DNA of 63,723 nucleotides from Desulfurivibrio sp. (GCA_003605035.1 QZKJ01000053.1:163507-227229), one strand, 5' to 3'. Shown: positions 53,136 through 61,480, numbered from the stretch's first letter. Program-made: numbers and translations. The notes: generated by a model from the sequence alone, not told the origin.

Positions 53136-54968
53136 ATGGAAAGAAAACTGGAAGATTTTTTCAGTCAGCATCTTCTCCAGAAAGGCAAATTGAATGAGGG
53201 ACAGCTGCAGGAGCTGATCAACACCGTTGAATCGGAGTATCAGTCCTGGTTCCTGTCCACCATTATCCAGGAAATTGAAGAAATCATGTCGATTGACCCG
53301 AGTCTCTCCTTCCGGGAGATTCTTGAGGTTGCCGCCGAGCGCATCGTGCATAATCTTGCCGCCGATGCCGCTACCATCCGCCTCTTTGATCCCGACTCCC
53401 TGCGGCTGACCTCCTTCGGCGCCTATGGGGTGGCGGATTATGACCGGCTGTCCACCATCCCCGTGAAAAACACCATCTCCGGCCTGGTGGTGCAGGAGCA
53501 GCGCTGCATCGCCGTACCCAGCATTCTCAAGGACCCGCTTTACCAGAACAAGGATGTCGTCAAATCCTGGGGCTTCAATTCCCTGCTGGCCGTTCCCCTG
53601 GTCATGCCCATGTCCAAGCCGTCGGGCAAGGATCTGCTCGGCTCCCTGCAGATCTATTACAAGGAGGATGACCGCCGTTTTGACCGGCTGGAGATCATTC
53701 ACGCCGAGCTGCTCTCCCGGCGCATCGGCTTTGTGCTGGCCAAAAAGAAGATCCTGGACCTGGAGGAACTGAACCGCCGCAAGGAGACCATTTTCAACAA
53801 GATCTTCGTCAAGCTGAGCCGGCGGGAAGGCATCAAGCTGAAAGACCTTTTTGTGCTGTTGATTCCCGAGCTCAAACAGATGAGCGAAATCCAGAGCTGC
53901 TCGCTCTTCACCGTTTCCGATGACCAGCAGTTCATCAACCTGGAGGTGGCCTATCCCCAGGACGGCTGTTACCATGATGCGGGCCACAGTTTTACCGTGG
54001 CCCACCACCCCTATTTCCAGGCCGCCATCAACTGGACCAAACAGACCTGCGACACCGAGCATGAGCGGATCACCCAATCCTACCTGCTGATCAAGGACCC
54101 GGCCCACAGCTCGCTGATGAGCAGCCAGCTGCGCAAATTCACCACGGAACATCATATCCACTCCATTCTGCTGGTGCCGCTCAGCGTGGAGGGCAAGGTG
54201 CGGCATCTGCTGGCCTTTAACGCCACCAAGCAGAAACATTTATTCTCGGATGATGAAATTGAGCTGCTGACCTTTTTCGGCAAGGAGATCATGAAGGCCT
54301 CCAAGCTGGAATTCTTTGGAGACGTCCTGCACGATATCAAGAACCCGGCCATTGCCGTGGCCGGCTTTGCCAACCGGGCCCGCAAGCTGTTGGAATGCAG
54401 TGATCTTGAGCCGGTGCGGGATAAATTAAGAAATTACCTGGATATCATGGCCTCCGAGGCGGCCCGCATGCAGGATCTGGCCCAGGCCATGACCGGTGAG
54501 GGCCGGGAGAGCGTGGTCGATCTCTCGGCCGTTGCCGCGGTGCGCTACAGAATCATCGAGGAGGTGGTGCACGAATCAAAGCTGACCAGGGTTACGCTCC
54601 TGCCGCCGAACCTGGAACTTGGTCTGCAGGTTTCCTGCTCCCGCTTCGGGCTGGAACGGGTGATCGATAATCTGCTGGGCAATGCCGTGCGCGCCGTAGC
54701 CGAGCAGAGCAACGGCCAGCTGGCGATCTCTTCCGGCCACAGCGACGGCATGGCCCGGCTGGTTATTGAAAATTCCGGCACCATCCCGCCTGAACGGCTG
54801 GAAAAGATGCGGCGGGGCGCGGTCAAGGGCCGCGGGCTCAACATCATCAACCGTTTTGTCCACACCAACCACGGTAATATCGAAATTGAGGTAAAAGGCG
54901 GCAAGACCCGTTTCATCATTCTGCTGCCCCTGGCCTCTCCTGCCGCAAAAAAGCCATCATCCCACTGA
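53136..54968 (+). CDS. GAF-domain histidine kinase
   Basis: A 610-residue soluble protein. Two GAF-like domains (about 55-200 and 235-390) are followed by a HisKA-like helix with HDIKNPAIAVAGF (His near 400) and a C-terminal ATPase domain (NLLGNAVRAVAEQSNG, GRGLNIINRFV). The ATPase boxes are weaker than usual. No membrane span is present; a small-molecule or redox cue is likely. No response-regulator gene is adjacent. Confidence 0.85.
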   Translation: MERKLEDFFSQHLLQKGKLNEGQLQELINTVESEYQSWFLSTIIQEIEEIMSIDPSLSFREILEVAAERIVHNLAADAATIRLFDPDSLRLTSFGAYGVADYDRLSTIPVKNTISGLVVQEQRCIAVPSILKDPLYQNKDVVKSWGFNSLLAVPLVMPMSKPSGKDLLGSLQIYYKEDDRRFDRLEIIHAELLSRRIGFVLAKKKILDLEELNRRKETIFNKIFVKLSRREGIKLKDLFVLLIPELKQMSEIQSCSLFTVSDDQQFINLEVAYPQDGCYHDAGHSFTVAHHPYFQAAINWTKQTCDTEHERITQSYLLIKDPAHSSLMSSQLRKFTTEHHIHSILLVPLSVEGKVRHLLAFNATKQKHLFSDDEIELLTFFGKEIMKASKLEFFGDVLHDIKNPAIAVAGFANRARKLLECSDLEPVRDKLRNYLDIMASEAARMQDLAQAMTGEGRESVVDLSAVAAVRYRIIEEVVHESKLTRVTLLPPNLELGLQVSCSRFGLERVIDNLLGNAVRAVAEQSNGQLAISSGHSDGMARLVIENSGTIPPERLEKMRRGAVKGRGLNIINRFVHTNHGNIEIEVKGGKTRFIILLPLASPAAKKPSSH

Positions 54969-55234
54969 TAGATAATTTTTTTTGGAACAACTCAGTTGGA
55001 TAGACTGTAGGTGTTTAGGCTGTGAGTAACTAAAAAAATACCAAATAAAGCACACTTCGCACCCTTATTTCCCATCGCTTTTTGCTGGCAGACTACAGTC
55101 TGATGGTCTGACTAGCCTTATCAGTTAATTTTTTTTGACTTAAGTCAAGGACAAGCACGGTTGACTTTCGGTAGGCTTGTGGTCAGGAATCATTTTGTGG
55201 GGAGAATCAATCAACTAATGAGAAAAGGAGGAAA
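54969..55234. other. Regulatory gap before the octaheme cytochrome gene
   Basis: About 266 bases. It begins with inverted 7- to 9-base units (AGACTGTAG at 55002-55010 and CTACAGTCT at 55093-55101), continues with an AT-rich run, and holds the TTGAC-N4-GTCAA palindrome at 55135-55148. Confidence 0.5.
55135..55148. promoter_or_regulatory. CRP/FNR-family binding palindrome
   Basis: TTGACTTAAGTCAA is an exact 14-base palindrome of the TTGAC-N4-GTCAA type bound by CRP/FNR relatives (FNR, DNR, HcpR classes), known to control nitrogen-oxide genes in anaerobes. It lies 87 bases before the octaheme cytochrome start, a normal place for an activator. Confidence 0.6.
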
Positions 55235-56527
55235 ATGATGAAGAGGAAACTTCTGCTTGCGGCAATAGCGATCAATATGCTGTCCCTGCCGGCACTGAGC
55301 GCGGCTGATGAATGCATCGACTGCCACACGAAAATCTCACCCGGTCAGGTGGCGGACTTTAATGTGAGTAAACATGCCGAGAGCGGCGAGGTGACCTGCA
55401 GAACCTGTCATGGCGAGCGGCACAAAAGCGCCGACGACTATCAGCTGGCCCGGCTGCCGGATGAGAAGGTGTGCGCCGAGTGCCATGAACAGCAGTTCAA
55501 CCAGTTTGCCGACGGCAAGCACAATTTCGGCTGGACCTCGCTCAATGCCATCCCCGCCACCCACATGGCCCCGGATGAGCTGATCGAGGGCGGCCGCGGC
55601 TGCGGCGGCTGTCACAACATGGGCATCAAGAGCGAAGAACAGAAAAAGGAGTTGCGGGATAAAGGCTACCGGTATCAGAACAATTCCTGCGATGAATGCC
55701 ATACCCGCCACGCCTTCTCCAAAAAAGAGGCGCTGAACCCGCACGCCTGCCAGCAGTGCCACATGGGCTATGACCATCCCCAGTGGGAGATGTGGTCCAG
55801 CTCCAAGCACGGCGAGCGTTATTTCGCCAAGATTGAGGGCTCGCTGCCCGCAGGCGCCGTGGCGCCTACCTGCCAGGAGTGTCACATGCCGGACGGCAAC
55901 CATGCCAACCATACCGCCTGGGGCTTTCTCGGCGTCAGACTGCCGCTGCCCGAGGACAAGCAGGCGGCGGCGGACCGGGTCACCATCCTCAAGGCCCTGG
56001 GGGTGCTTAATCCCGAGACCGGCGAGCCCACTCCGGTCTTTGATGCGGTCAAGGCGGTGAAGATGGCCAGACTTGACCAGGAGTCATGGCAGAAGGAGCG
56101 TGATAAGATGATCGCCGTCTGCTCCAAATGCCATTCGGAAAAATACGCCCGGGAGCAGCTCGGCATGGGCGACGCCATTCTGCAGAAATCCGACCGGCTG
56201 ATGGCTGACGCCATCGAGACCGTGGCCGCCCTCTACAAGGAGGGCATCATCAAAAAACCGGCAGGCTATCCGCATAACTATCCGTTCCTGCTCACCTTCA
56301 TGCATACCAACGGCGCCAACTGGAACGAGAACCTGGACGGTCTTTCCTACATCGACCAGGTGCTGGTGCAGATGTACATGAAGCACCGCATGAGGGCCTA
56401 CCAGGCCTTTTTTCACGTCAACCCGGATTACGCCTACTGGTACGGCTGGAACGAGATGACCAAGGATCTCGGCGAAATCAAGGAACTGGCGAAAACCATG
56501 CGGGCCAATCACGCCCCGGGGAAATAG
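55235..56527 (+). CDS. Octaheme c-type cytochrome, hydroxylamine-oxidoreductase-like
   Basis: A 430-residue periplasmic protein with a signal peptide (1-23) and eight CxxCH motifs, at residues 27, 55, 80, 123, 152, 172, 213 and 296. Features typical of HAO-like octahemes are present: CGGCHNMG, CDECHTRH, CHMGYDHPQWEMW-SSKHG, PTCQECHM and YWYGW. HAO relatives oxidise hydroxylamine or reduce nitrite and hydroxylamine to ammonium (εHao type). AAGGAGG precedes the ATG pair. The direction of the reaction is not decided by sequence. A CRP/FNR-type palindrome lies upstream, and the CBS and HPP genes follow. Confidence 0.88.
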   Translation: MMKRKLLLAAIAINMLSLPALSAADECIDCHTKISPGQVADFNVSKHAESGEVTCRTCHGERHKSADDYQLARLPDEKVCAECHEQQFNQFADGKHNFGWTSLNAIPATHMAPDELIEGGRGCGGCHNMGIKSEEQKKELRDKGYRYQNNSCDECHTRHAFSKKEALNPHACQQCHMGYDHPQWEMWSSSKHGERYFAKIEGSLPAGAVAPTCQECHMPDGNHANHTAWGFLGVRLPLPEDKQAAADRVTILKALGVLNPETGEPTPVFDAVKAVKMARLDQESWQKERDKMIAVCSKCHSEKYAREQLGMGDAILQKSDRLMADAIETVAALYKEGIIKKPAGYPHNYPFLLTFMHTNGANWNENLDGLSYIDQVLVQMYMKHRMRAYQAFFHVNPDYAYWYGWNEMTKDLGEIKELAKTMRANHAPGK

Positions 56528-56588
56528 ACAAATTCAGTCCCTTAAAATCAAAGACCGGGAGACAGATTTAATTTTTTCTCCCACCGGA

Positions 56589-56642
56589 GGGGACAGAATT
56601 TTTTTCGCAGTTTGTTTGTTTTGCGAAAATCATTCTGTCCCC
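56589..56642. repeat. Imperfect palindrome with GGGGACAG ends
   Basis: GGGGACAGAAT pairs with ATTCTGTCCCC, and inner TTTTCGCA pairs with TGCGAAAA. The GGGGACAG/CTGTCCCC ends are frequently seen near REP-associated transposases; no transposase is present here. Confidence 0.6.
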
Positions 56643-56692
56643 GGCTTCAAGGCTAAGGGAAAAATAAAATCAGTCCCCTATGGCGCGAAGAC

Positions 56693-56731
56693 GGGATGCG
56701 GCGTTATGGTAAATTGGTATTCCCGAGTTCC
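56693..56731. repeat. Dispersed short repeat, copy 2
   Basis: GGGATGCGGCG, then TTATGGTAAATTGGTATT and CCCGAG correspond to the element at 32585-32620. Both copies share the centre ATGGTAAATT...GGTATT. Confidence 0.5.
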
Positions 56732-56850
56732 TTAGTCCCTTAAAATCAAGCACAGGCCCGGAACCCGGCAGGAGAAATTTCTGTGATCTCCGTGTGTTCC
56801 GTGGTGAACAAAGATTGGTTGCGATACCACCGATATGAGGCAGGACAGCA

Positions 56851-57456
56851 ATGAGTGACGTAAATGACAGCGACCCCGGCTCAATCGAAATCGCCGAGCA
56901 GGATATCCTGGCGGCCATGAAAGACATCCAGGGCTATATCGACATTACCCCCGGCGATTTCAGGGAAGTCTTTCAGGTGGCCTTTCGCCATGCCGTCCAG
57001 CGGATCAAGGATTCCGTGCAGGCCGGGGACATCATGACCAGCCCCGTGCACTGTGTCGGGCTGGAGATGGATCTGCGGCAAACCGCCGCCTTCATGGCTG
57101 ACCAGCGGATTTCCGGGGCTCCGGTGGTGGACGCCGCGGGCCGCATTGCCGGCATGGTGTCGGAGAAGGATTTCCTCTCCAGAATGGGACTCGGGCCATC
57201 GGCTTCCTTCATGCAGATCATCGCCCGCTGTTTAAGCAACAAGGGCTGTATGGTGACTTCCCTGCGCAATCACGCCGTCCGCGATATCATGACCGCACCG
57301 GCGATAACCGCCGGGCCGGAGATCACCATGGGCGAGATTTCGGCCCTGTTCATCGGCAGGCGGATCAATCGTCTGCCGATTGTGGATGCCGGGGGGGTAA
57401 TTATCGGCATCGTCACCCGCACGGATCTCGTGCGCTCTTACCATGCAACCCGTTAG
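56851..57456 (+). CDS. Two-CBS-domain protein
   Basis: A 201-residue soluble protein with a short N-terminal helix and two CBS domains (about 58-110 and 142-198), each with an MTxxV/I start (MTSPVHCVGLEMDLRQTA; MTAPAITAGPEITMGEI). CBS pairs bind adenine nucleotides and often regulate transporters. The HPP-family membrane gene follows after 12 bases, so it is probably its regulatory partner. Confidence 0.88.
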   Translation: MSDVNDSDPGSIEIAEQDILAAMKDIQGYIDITPGDFREVFQVAFRHAVQRIKDSVQAGDIMTSPVHCVGLEMDLRQTAAFMADQRISGAPVVDAAGRIAGMVSEKDFLSRMGLGPSASFMQIIARCLSNKGCMVTSLRNHAVRDIMTAPAITAGPEITMGEISALFIGRRINRLPIVDAGGVIIGIVTRTDLVRSYHATR

Positions 57457-57468
57457 AGGTCGACCGCC

Positions 57469-58005
57469 ATGCTGTTTCTGCAAAAAATGAAGGGTACCGG
57501 CCAGAGCCCGCCGCGGGTGAGCCTGGCCGAGGTCTGCTGGTCCTGGATCGGCAGTTTCCTGGGGATCGCCGCGGTGGCGCTGCTCCATTACAAGCTGGTG
57601 GACCGCAGCGGGCTGCTCATGCTCATCGGCTCGTTTGGCGCCTCGGCCGTGCTCATCTACGGGGCCATCCGCAGTCCCCTGGCCCAGCCGCGCAACCTGC
57701 TCGGCGGCCATATCCTCTCCGCCTTCATCGGCGTCACCGCCTGCCAGCTGCTCGGCGGCCACCTCTGGCTGGCGGCCGCCCTGGCGGTTTCCACCTCCAT
57801 TGCCCTGATGCATCTCACCAGAACCCTGCATCCGCCGGGAGGCGCCACGGCGCTGATCGCCGTGATCGGCGGGGAGAGTGTGCACAAACTCGGCTATCTC
57901 TATGTCGTCATGCCCGCCGCCCTGGGAGCAGGCGTCATGCTCGCCGTGGCGCTTGTCGTCAACAATATCCCCAAAACCAGGAAGTACCCGGAATTCTGGC
58001 TGTAG
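57469..58005 (+). CDS. HPP-family membrane protein
   Basis: A 178-residue membrane protein of the HPP family, about four to five spans, with PLAQPRNLLGGHILSAFIGV and the LHPPGGATALIAVIGG signature. Some HPP proteins of cyanobacteria and plastids are nitrite transporters; that role here is an inference from the octaheme cytochrome upstream. It forms an operon with the CBS protein and may be its regulated partner. Confidence 0.85.
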   Translation: MLFLQKMKGTGQSPPRVSLAEVCWSWIGSFLGIAAVALLHYKLVDRSGLLMLIGSFGASAVLIYGAIRSPLAQPRNLLGGHILSAFIGVTACQLLGGHLWLAAALAVSTSIALMHLTRTLHPPGGATALIAVIGGESVHKLGYLYVVMPAALGAGVMLAVALVVNNIPKTRKYPEFWL

Positions 58006-58427
58006 GGCGGGATGCAACCGCGTCATTGCGTCAGTCGCCGCATATTCCCGTCTTTCGCCCGGCAAACCCCGGCGGTCCGTGATTGCCGGGCACGGATCGT
58101 ATCCCCGCCCTTTTTTGCGTACCGCCCCTCCGCGCCTCAATGCGTTAAAGCGGCGAGGCCCTTGCCCCGTATTGCATTCCCAGTGGTTCAGCTCCGCTCC
58201 ACAACGGCCAGGCCGGTGGATATCGGCTTGCCGCCCGTGCCTTGATAAATGATCGAGGCACGGGATGTTTTTTTATGGTGGCCGGACGAACCGTACGTTA
58301 ATGTTTCCTCCGTCATGTTCCCGAACCGAAGCCCTGACTGCTGACGCGCGGTTTGCTTTTGCCGAAGCGCTGGCAGGCAACGCCGCCCGTTTGCAGATGC
58401 TGATAACCACTGAAACTGGCCGAGGAC
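58006..58427. other. Intergenic region with a hairpin
   Basis: No credible gene. A perfect 9-base stem (CCCGTGCCT and AGGCACGGG, 58231-58263) is followed closely by a T-run, so it could be a rightward terminator. The region ends in the coding fragment at 58428. Confidence 0.4.
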
Positions 58428-58577
58428 ATGGCGGCCACCGGCCGCAAAAAGGAGGCCCAGGCGCTTCTGCAGGATTACTGCAAGGTGCGCTGCAACCGCC
58501 ATGTCGCCTTCCGCAAAGAGGTGCGGCAGGCGGTGGGGGGATCGGCCATCCTGCGCGGCATGGCAGCCGGGTTATAA
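58428..58577 (+). CDS. Short coding fragment, possibly gene remnant
   Basis: A 49-codon frame with gene-like codon use, sequence MAATGRKKEAQALLQDYC then RCNRHVAFRKEVRQAVGG, ending just before octamer array b. It has no ribosome-binding site of its own, and stops occur immediately upstream in the same frame, so it looks like the C-terminal piece of a decayed gene. Not recognised. Confidence 0.3.
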   Translation: MAATGRKKEAQALLQDYCKVRCNRHVAFRKEVRQAVGGSAILRGMAAGL

Positions 58578-58578
58578 G

Positions 58579-58626
58579 CGTTCAAACGTTCAAGCGTTTA
58601 AGCGTTCAAACGTTGAGCGGCTGAAC
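58579..58626. repeat. Octamer array b (CGYTNNAA units)
   Basis: CGTTCAAA, CGTTCAAG, CGTTTAAG, CGTTCAAA, CGTTGAG and CGGCTGAA follow each other with 7- to 8-base spacing and end at an ATG (58627), just before the TPR gene. Confidence 0.8.
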
Positions 58627-58647
58627 ATGCCGAAAAGTGAGGTGAGA

Positions 58648-59463
58648 ATGCAGCTTCCTCTTTTTCAATGGGATCTTATCGCCGTGGGCAAAGGCTGCAG
58701 CAGTCTTGCCAGGTTTGATTTCGACGAGGCGCGCAGCCATTTTTCCTGGGTGCTGGCGACCCTGCCGGAGCATGCAGAGGCCTTGCGCGGCATGCGGGAT
58801 CTGCAGTTCTGGGAGGAGGTTTTTCATGAAATCACGGGGCTGGAAGCGGAAGCCGCCGCCCCGTTGCTGTGGGACAGGATCAGCGGATTCCCTTTCCGCA
58901 ATGACGAAGGCCAGCAGACATTGCGGCTGAACCTGGTCAGGCGGCTGCTGGCATTGCTGGAAAGCAGGCCGGCATTGTACGTCCCGCCCGATCTGTGCAG
59001 CGGCTGTCTGCATCTGCTGCTTGGTGAGTACAGGGCGGCGGAAAACGATCTCCGGCTGGTGATCGAAGGCTGCCCGGAAAACGGCCGCCTGCACGGCTAT
59101 CTTGCCGATGCCCTGTGGATGCAGGGCCGGGCGGAAACGGCCGGCGCGGCCTATGCCAGGGCCCTGCTGCTTGCCCCGCATGAGGTTGCAGTAGAAACCA
59201 TGTGCAACCAGCCGCTGGCTGCTATCATCCGGGAATACGGGCCGGCCCTGGCGCCGGTTCATGGCTTTCTGCAGGGAATTCTCCCCCTGGTTGAGCTGGA
59301 AACTCCGCCGGTGACCAGGGAGGCCGGGGTGTACGAACTGCTGCGCCAGGCTGAGCAGGCCAGGCGCCTCGGCCATCACCAGGCCATGGTTACGGCCCGC
59401 CGTGATCTGAAAAATCTGGCCCCCGATGTCCTGCGGGATTACCTGGACTGGCTGGAGGGGTGA
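58648..59463 (+). CDS. TPR-like protein
   Basis: A 271-residue helical soluble protein with TPR-like runs (FDEARSHFSWVLATLPEHAEALRGM; YRAAENDLRLVIEGCPENGRLHGYLADAL; GAAYARALLLAPHEV). No catalytic motif. The ATG at 58648 has GAGG near, and an ATG at 58627 is the alternative. Octamer array b abuts the start and array c the end, an unusual setting. Scaffold role likely; partner unknown. Confidence 0.72.
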   Translation: MQLPLFQWDLIAVGKGCSSLARFDFDEARSHFSWVLATLPEHAEALRGMRDLQFWEEVFHEITGLEAEAAAPLLWDRISGFPFRNDEGQQTLRLNLVRRLLALLESRPALYVPPDLCSGCLHLLLGEYRAAENDLRLVIEGCPENGRLHGYLADALWMQGRAETAGAAYARALLLAPHEVAVETMCNQPLAAIIREYGPALAPVHGFLQGILPLVELETPPVTREAGVYELLRQAEQARRLGHHQAMVTARRDLKNLAPDVLRDYLDWLEG

Positions 59464-59464
59464 A

Positions 59465-59496
59465 CGTTCCAGCCTTCAAACGCTGATCTCTGGAAC
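59465..59496. repeat. Octamer array c (CGYTNNAA units)
   Basis: CGTTCCAG, CCTTCAAA, CGCTGATC and TCTGGAAC, two of them degraded, begin right after the TPR stop codon. The order matches the other arrays of the window. Confidence 0.6.
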
Positions 59497-59563
59497 ACTT
59501 TTTTGCATAAAAAATCTGGTCGGACGCTATTTGTCAGACCACTTCCTGTATGCAGCAAGGTAG

Positions 59564-59609
59564 GTCGGGTTAGGCGGCTGTTTGCCGTAACCCGACAACC
59601 CAACCCGAC
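59564..59609. repeat. REP-like element
   Basis: GTCGGGTTA (59564-59572) pairs with TAACCCGAC (59588-59596), and a further AACCCGAC follows. It resembles short palindromes widely scattered in proteobacterial intergenic DNA. Confidence 0.6.
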
Positions 59610-59653
59610 AATCCCGCAGTCAACAACCAATATCAAAAAAATCAGGTGAAAAA

Positions 59654-60727
59654 ATGAGCAAAAAAGAAGATGAGATGCCGAAGCTGACGCCGACCAATAC
59701 CAAGAAGGAGATTCTTGAGGCGTACAATCAACTGGTTGAGAAACTGGAGGGCCGCGCGGTCGAGGAGCTGCGGCCGGAGAAGGAAAAGGAGGAAAGGCGG
59801 GCCAGGGAAGTGACCGTGGTGGCCGAGGAACTTGCCGCGGTCAAGGTGAGCGAGGCCATCGGCGGGATCAAGACCGATATCACCGCGGCCCTGACCGATA
59901 TCGCCGCCCGCATCGAGGAGCAGACCGACCGTTTCCGCAAGGTCAAGGAGGCGGTGGCGGTCAAGGAGAGGGAACTGGCCGAAATCTTTGAGATGGAAAA
60001 ATCCGCCTATGCCCTGGCCGCCCTGGTCGAGGCGCAGAAGCAGAAACGGGCCGCCTTTGAGGAAGAGATGGCCGCCCGCCGCGCGGAACTGGAGGCGGGG
60101 ATCAAACGCGACCGCGCCGCCTGGGAGCAGGAGCAGGCCGAAGCAAGGGCCAGGGCCAAGGAGCAGCAGGAGCAGCTTGAAAAGGCCCGCCGCCGCGAGC
60201 AGGAGGAGTATGACTATCTGCTCAAGCGGGACCGGGAACAGAAGACCAATGCCCTGCAGGACGAGATCAACCGTCTGGAAAAGGAGCTGCAGCAGAAGAG
60301 GGGTGAGTTTGACAAGAAAGTGGCGGACAAAGAGGCCAGCCTGAAGGAGCGCGAGGCGGCGGTGGCCCAGCAGGAAAAACGCATCGTGGCCCTGGATATC
60401 CAGGTGGAGAAGTTCCCCAGGGAACTGGAGGAGGGCATCAAGCGGGCGGTCAGGGAGACCACTGAGCGGCTGACCGCCGAGGCCGCCAAAAATGAGGAAC
60501 TGCTGCGGAAAACCTTTGAGGGTGAAAAAAACGTGCTCACCACCAGGATTGCCGGCCTGGAGCAGGTTGCCGCGGACCAGAAGAAACAGCTTGATTTGCT
60601 TGCCGCCCAGCTTGACAAGGCCTACGGCAAGGTGCAGGACATCGCCGTCAAGGCGGTCTCCAGTCCGCGGGAACGCTATTACCCCGAGTCTTCGCCAAAA
60701 GTCACCGGTCAGAATGAGGCAAAGTAA
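59654..60727 (+). CDS. Long coiled-coil protein
   Basis: A 357-residue soluble protein, predominantly coiled coil (about residues 15-340; Glu/Lys/Arg/Ala/Gln heptads) with no signal or membrane segment. It ends with a Ser/Pro-rich tail. It resembles cytoskeletal or scaffold coiled-coil proteins but no family was recognised. A REP-like element lies upstream and octamer array d directly downstream. Confidence 0.7.
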   Translation: MSKKEDEMPKLTPTNTKKEILEAYNQLVEKLEGRAVEELRPEKEKEERRAREVTVVAEELAAVKVSEAIGGIKTDITAALTDIAARIEEQTDRFRKVKEAVAVKERELAEIFEMEKSAYALAALVEAQKQKRAAFEEEMAARRAELEAGIKRDRAAWEQEQAEARARAKEQQEQLEKARRREQEEYDYLLKRDREQKTNALQDEINRLEKELQQKRGEFDKKVADKEASLKEREAAVAQQEKRIVALDIQVEKFPRELEEGIKRAVRETTERLTAEAAKNEELLRKTFEGEKNVLTTRIAGLEQVAADQKKQLDLLAAQLDKAYGKVQDIAVKAVSSPRERYYPESSPKVTGQNEAK

Positions 60728-60731
60728 AAAA

Positions 60732-60799
60732 CGTTCCAGTGTTCAAACGCTGAAACGGTGCAACGCTGGAACGTTTGCACGCTCAAAACGCTGGAACGT
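60732..60799. repeat. Octamer array d (CGYTNNAA units)
   Basis: Eight units, CGTTCCAG, TGTTCAAA, CGCTGAAA, CGGTGCAA, CGCTGGAA, CGTTTGCA, CGCTCAAAA (nine) and CGCTGGAA, are in register except for one extra base. The array lies between the coiled-coil gene and a convergent toxin gene. Confidence 0.85.
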
Positions 60800-60805
60800 G
60801 CCCCC

Positions 60806-61192
60806 TTACCAGGCAGCGCGCACGGGATACTGGGTAATCAGGGGATCAGGCGTGAGCAGCACCAGGGAATGCTCGATTGCCTGGCAGATCAGTATCAGAT
60901 CAAAAGGGTCTTTGTGATGATGCGGAAGCTTGGCCAGATGAAAGACGGCCTGCTCGGCGATGGGCAGCGGCTCGATGAAGTGCTGCGACCGCTGTTTCGG
61001 CAGGAAACGGGCCGGGTCTTCGGGCAGCCGGAGTTTGCCGAGCGACCATTTGACGCTGATCTCCCAGCAGGAAGCGGCGCTGAGAAAAACCTCATTGCCG
61101 GGATCGGCGAACGCCTCTCTGGCGGTCGTGGAAAGCTCGCCGCTGCCGCTAATGATCCAGAGAAAGGAGCAGGTGTCAAGCAGGATGTTCAT
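60806..61192 (-). CDS. PIN-domain toxin (VapC-like)
   Basis: A 128-residue PIN domain ribonuclease: early DTCSFLW acidic site, the central Glu in AASCWEISVK, and the C-terminal KDPFDLILICQA acidic residues. The antitoxin gene overlaps its start (ATGA), so they are co-translated. In such pairs the PIN protein cleaves RNA until neutralised. Confidence 0.88.
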   Translation of the reverse strand: MNILLDTCSFLWIISGSGELSTTAREAFADPGNEVFLSAASCWEISVKWSLGKLRLPEDPARFLPKQRSQHFIEPLPIAEQAVFHLAKLPHHHKDPFDLILICQAIEHSLVLLTPDPLITQYPVRAAW

Positions 61193-61443
61193 TCACTTGC
61201 GTCCGAAAACGCCTTGATGATGTCATCGGGCAACGGCTCGAAAAAACCCTGGTCAATGGTGAAGGCGGGATATTCCCTGGCGGCCAGGCCGATGGGCCGT
61301 TTTTCCCGCAACGGTTCCCTGACCGGCCGGATTTCCGCCACCGGTTTGTTCCGCTTGCAGAGAACAACAGTCTCGCCCCTGGCGACCTTCTCCAGCGCGC
61401 TGGAGAAATGGGTCTTTGCTTCATTGATGTTCATGGTGATCAT
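61189..61443 (-). CDS. Phd/YefM-type antitoxin
   Basis: An 84-residue antitoxin: MNINEAKTHFSSALEKVARGETVVLCKRNKPVAEIRP is the Phd/YefM DNA-binding start. The flexible C-terminal part would wrap the PIN toxin. The upstream DNA repeats GATCATGA-like units (61431-61480), suited to autoregulation. The start may be the ATG at 61434. Confidence 0.88.
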   Translation of the reverse strand: MITMNINEAKTHFSSALEKVARGETVVLCKRNKPVAEIRPVREPLREKRPIGLAAREYPAFTIDQGFFEPLPDDIIKAFSDASE

Positions 61444-61480
61444 GATTTAATACTAGATCATGAACATGACCATGTCAATG
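61431..61480. promoter_or_regulatory. Repeated GATCATGA-like operator region
   Basis: ATCATGAT, GATCATGA and CATGACCATG recur in 50 bases around the antitoxin start. Overlapping palindromes are typical of self-regulated toxin-antitoxin promoters. Confidence 0.45.

Larger units (their letters stand above)
56528..56850. other. Repeat-rich gap between the octaheme and CBS genes
   Basis: About 323 bases with no gene. It contains a direct repeat AGTCCCTTAAAATCAA (56536-56551 and 56734-56749), a 54-base imperfect palindrome (56589-56642), GGGGACAGA-like ends seen in REP-associated elements, and copy 2 of a dispersed repeat (56693-56731). It resembles a decayed mobile-element site. Confidence 0.5.

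Noticed and set aside
58188..58624. Leftward 104-codon and rightward 119-codon frames
   Set aside because: They overlap a terminator-like hairpin and an octamer array; no motif. A 49-codon fragment in the third frame is more gene-like.
60732..60799. Octamer array considered as CRISPR
   Set aside because: Units are 8 bases and contiguous, with no spacers and no cas genes nearby.
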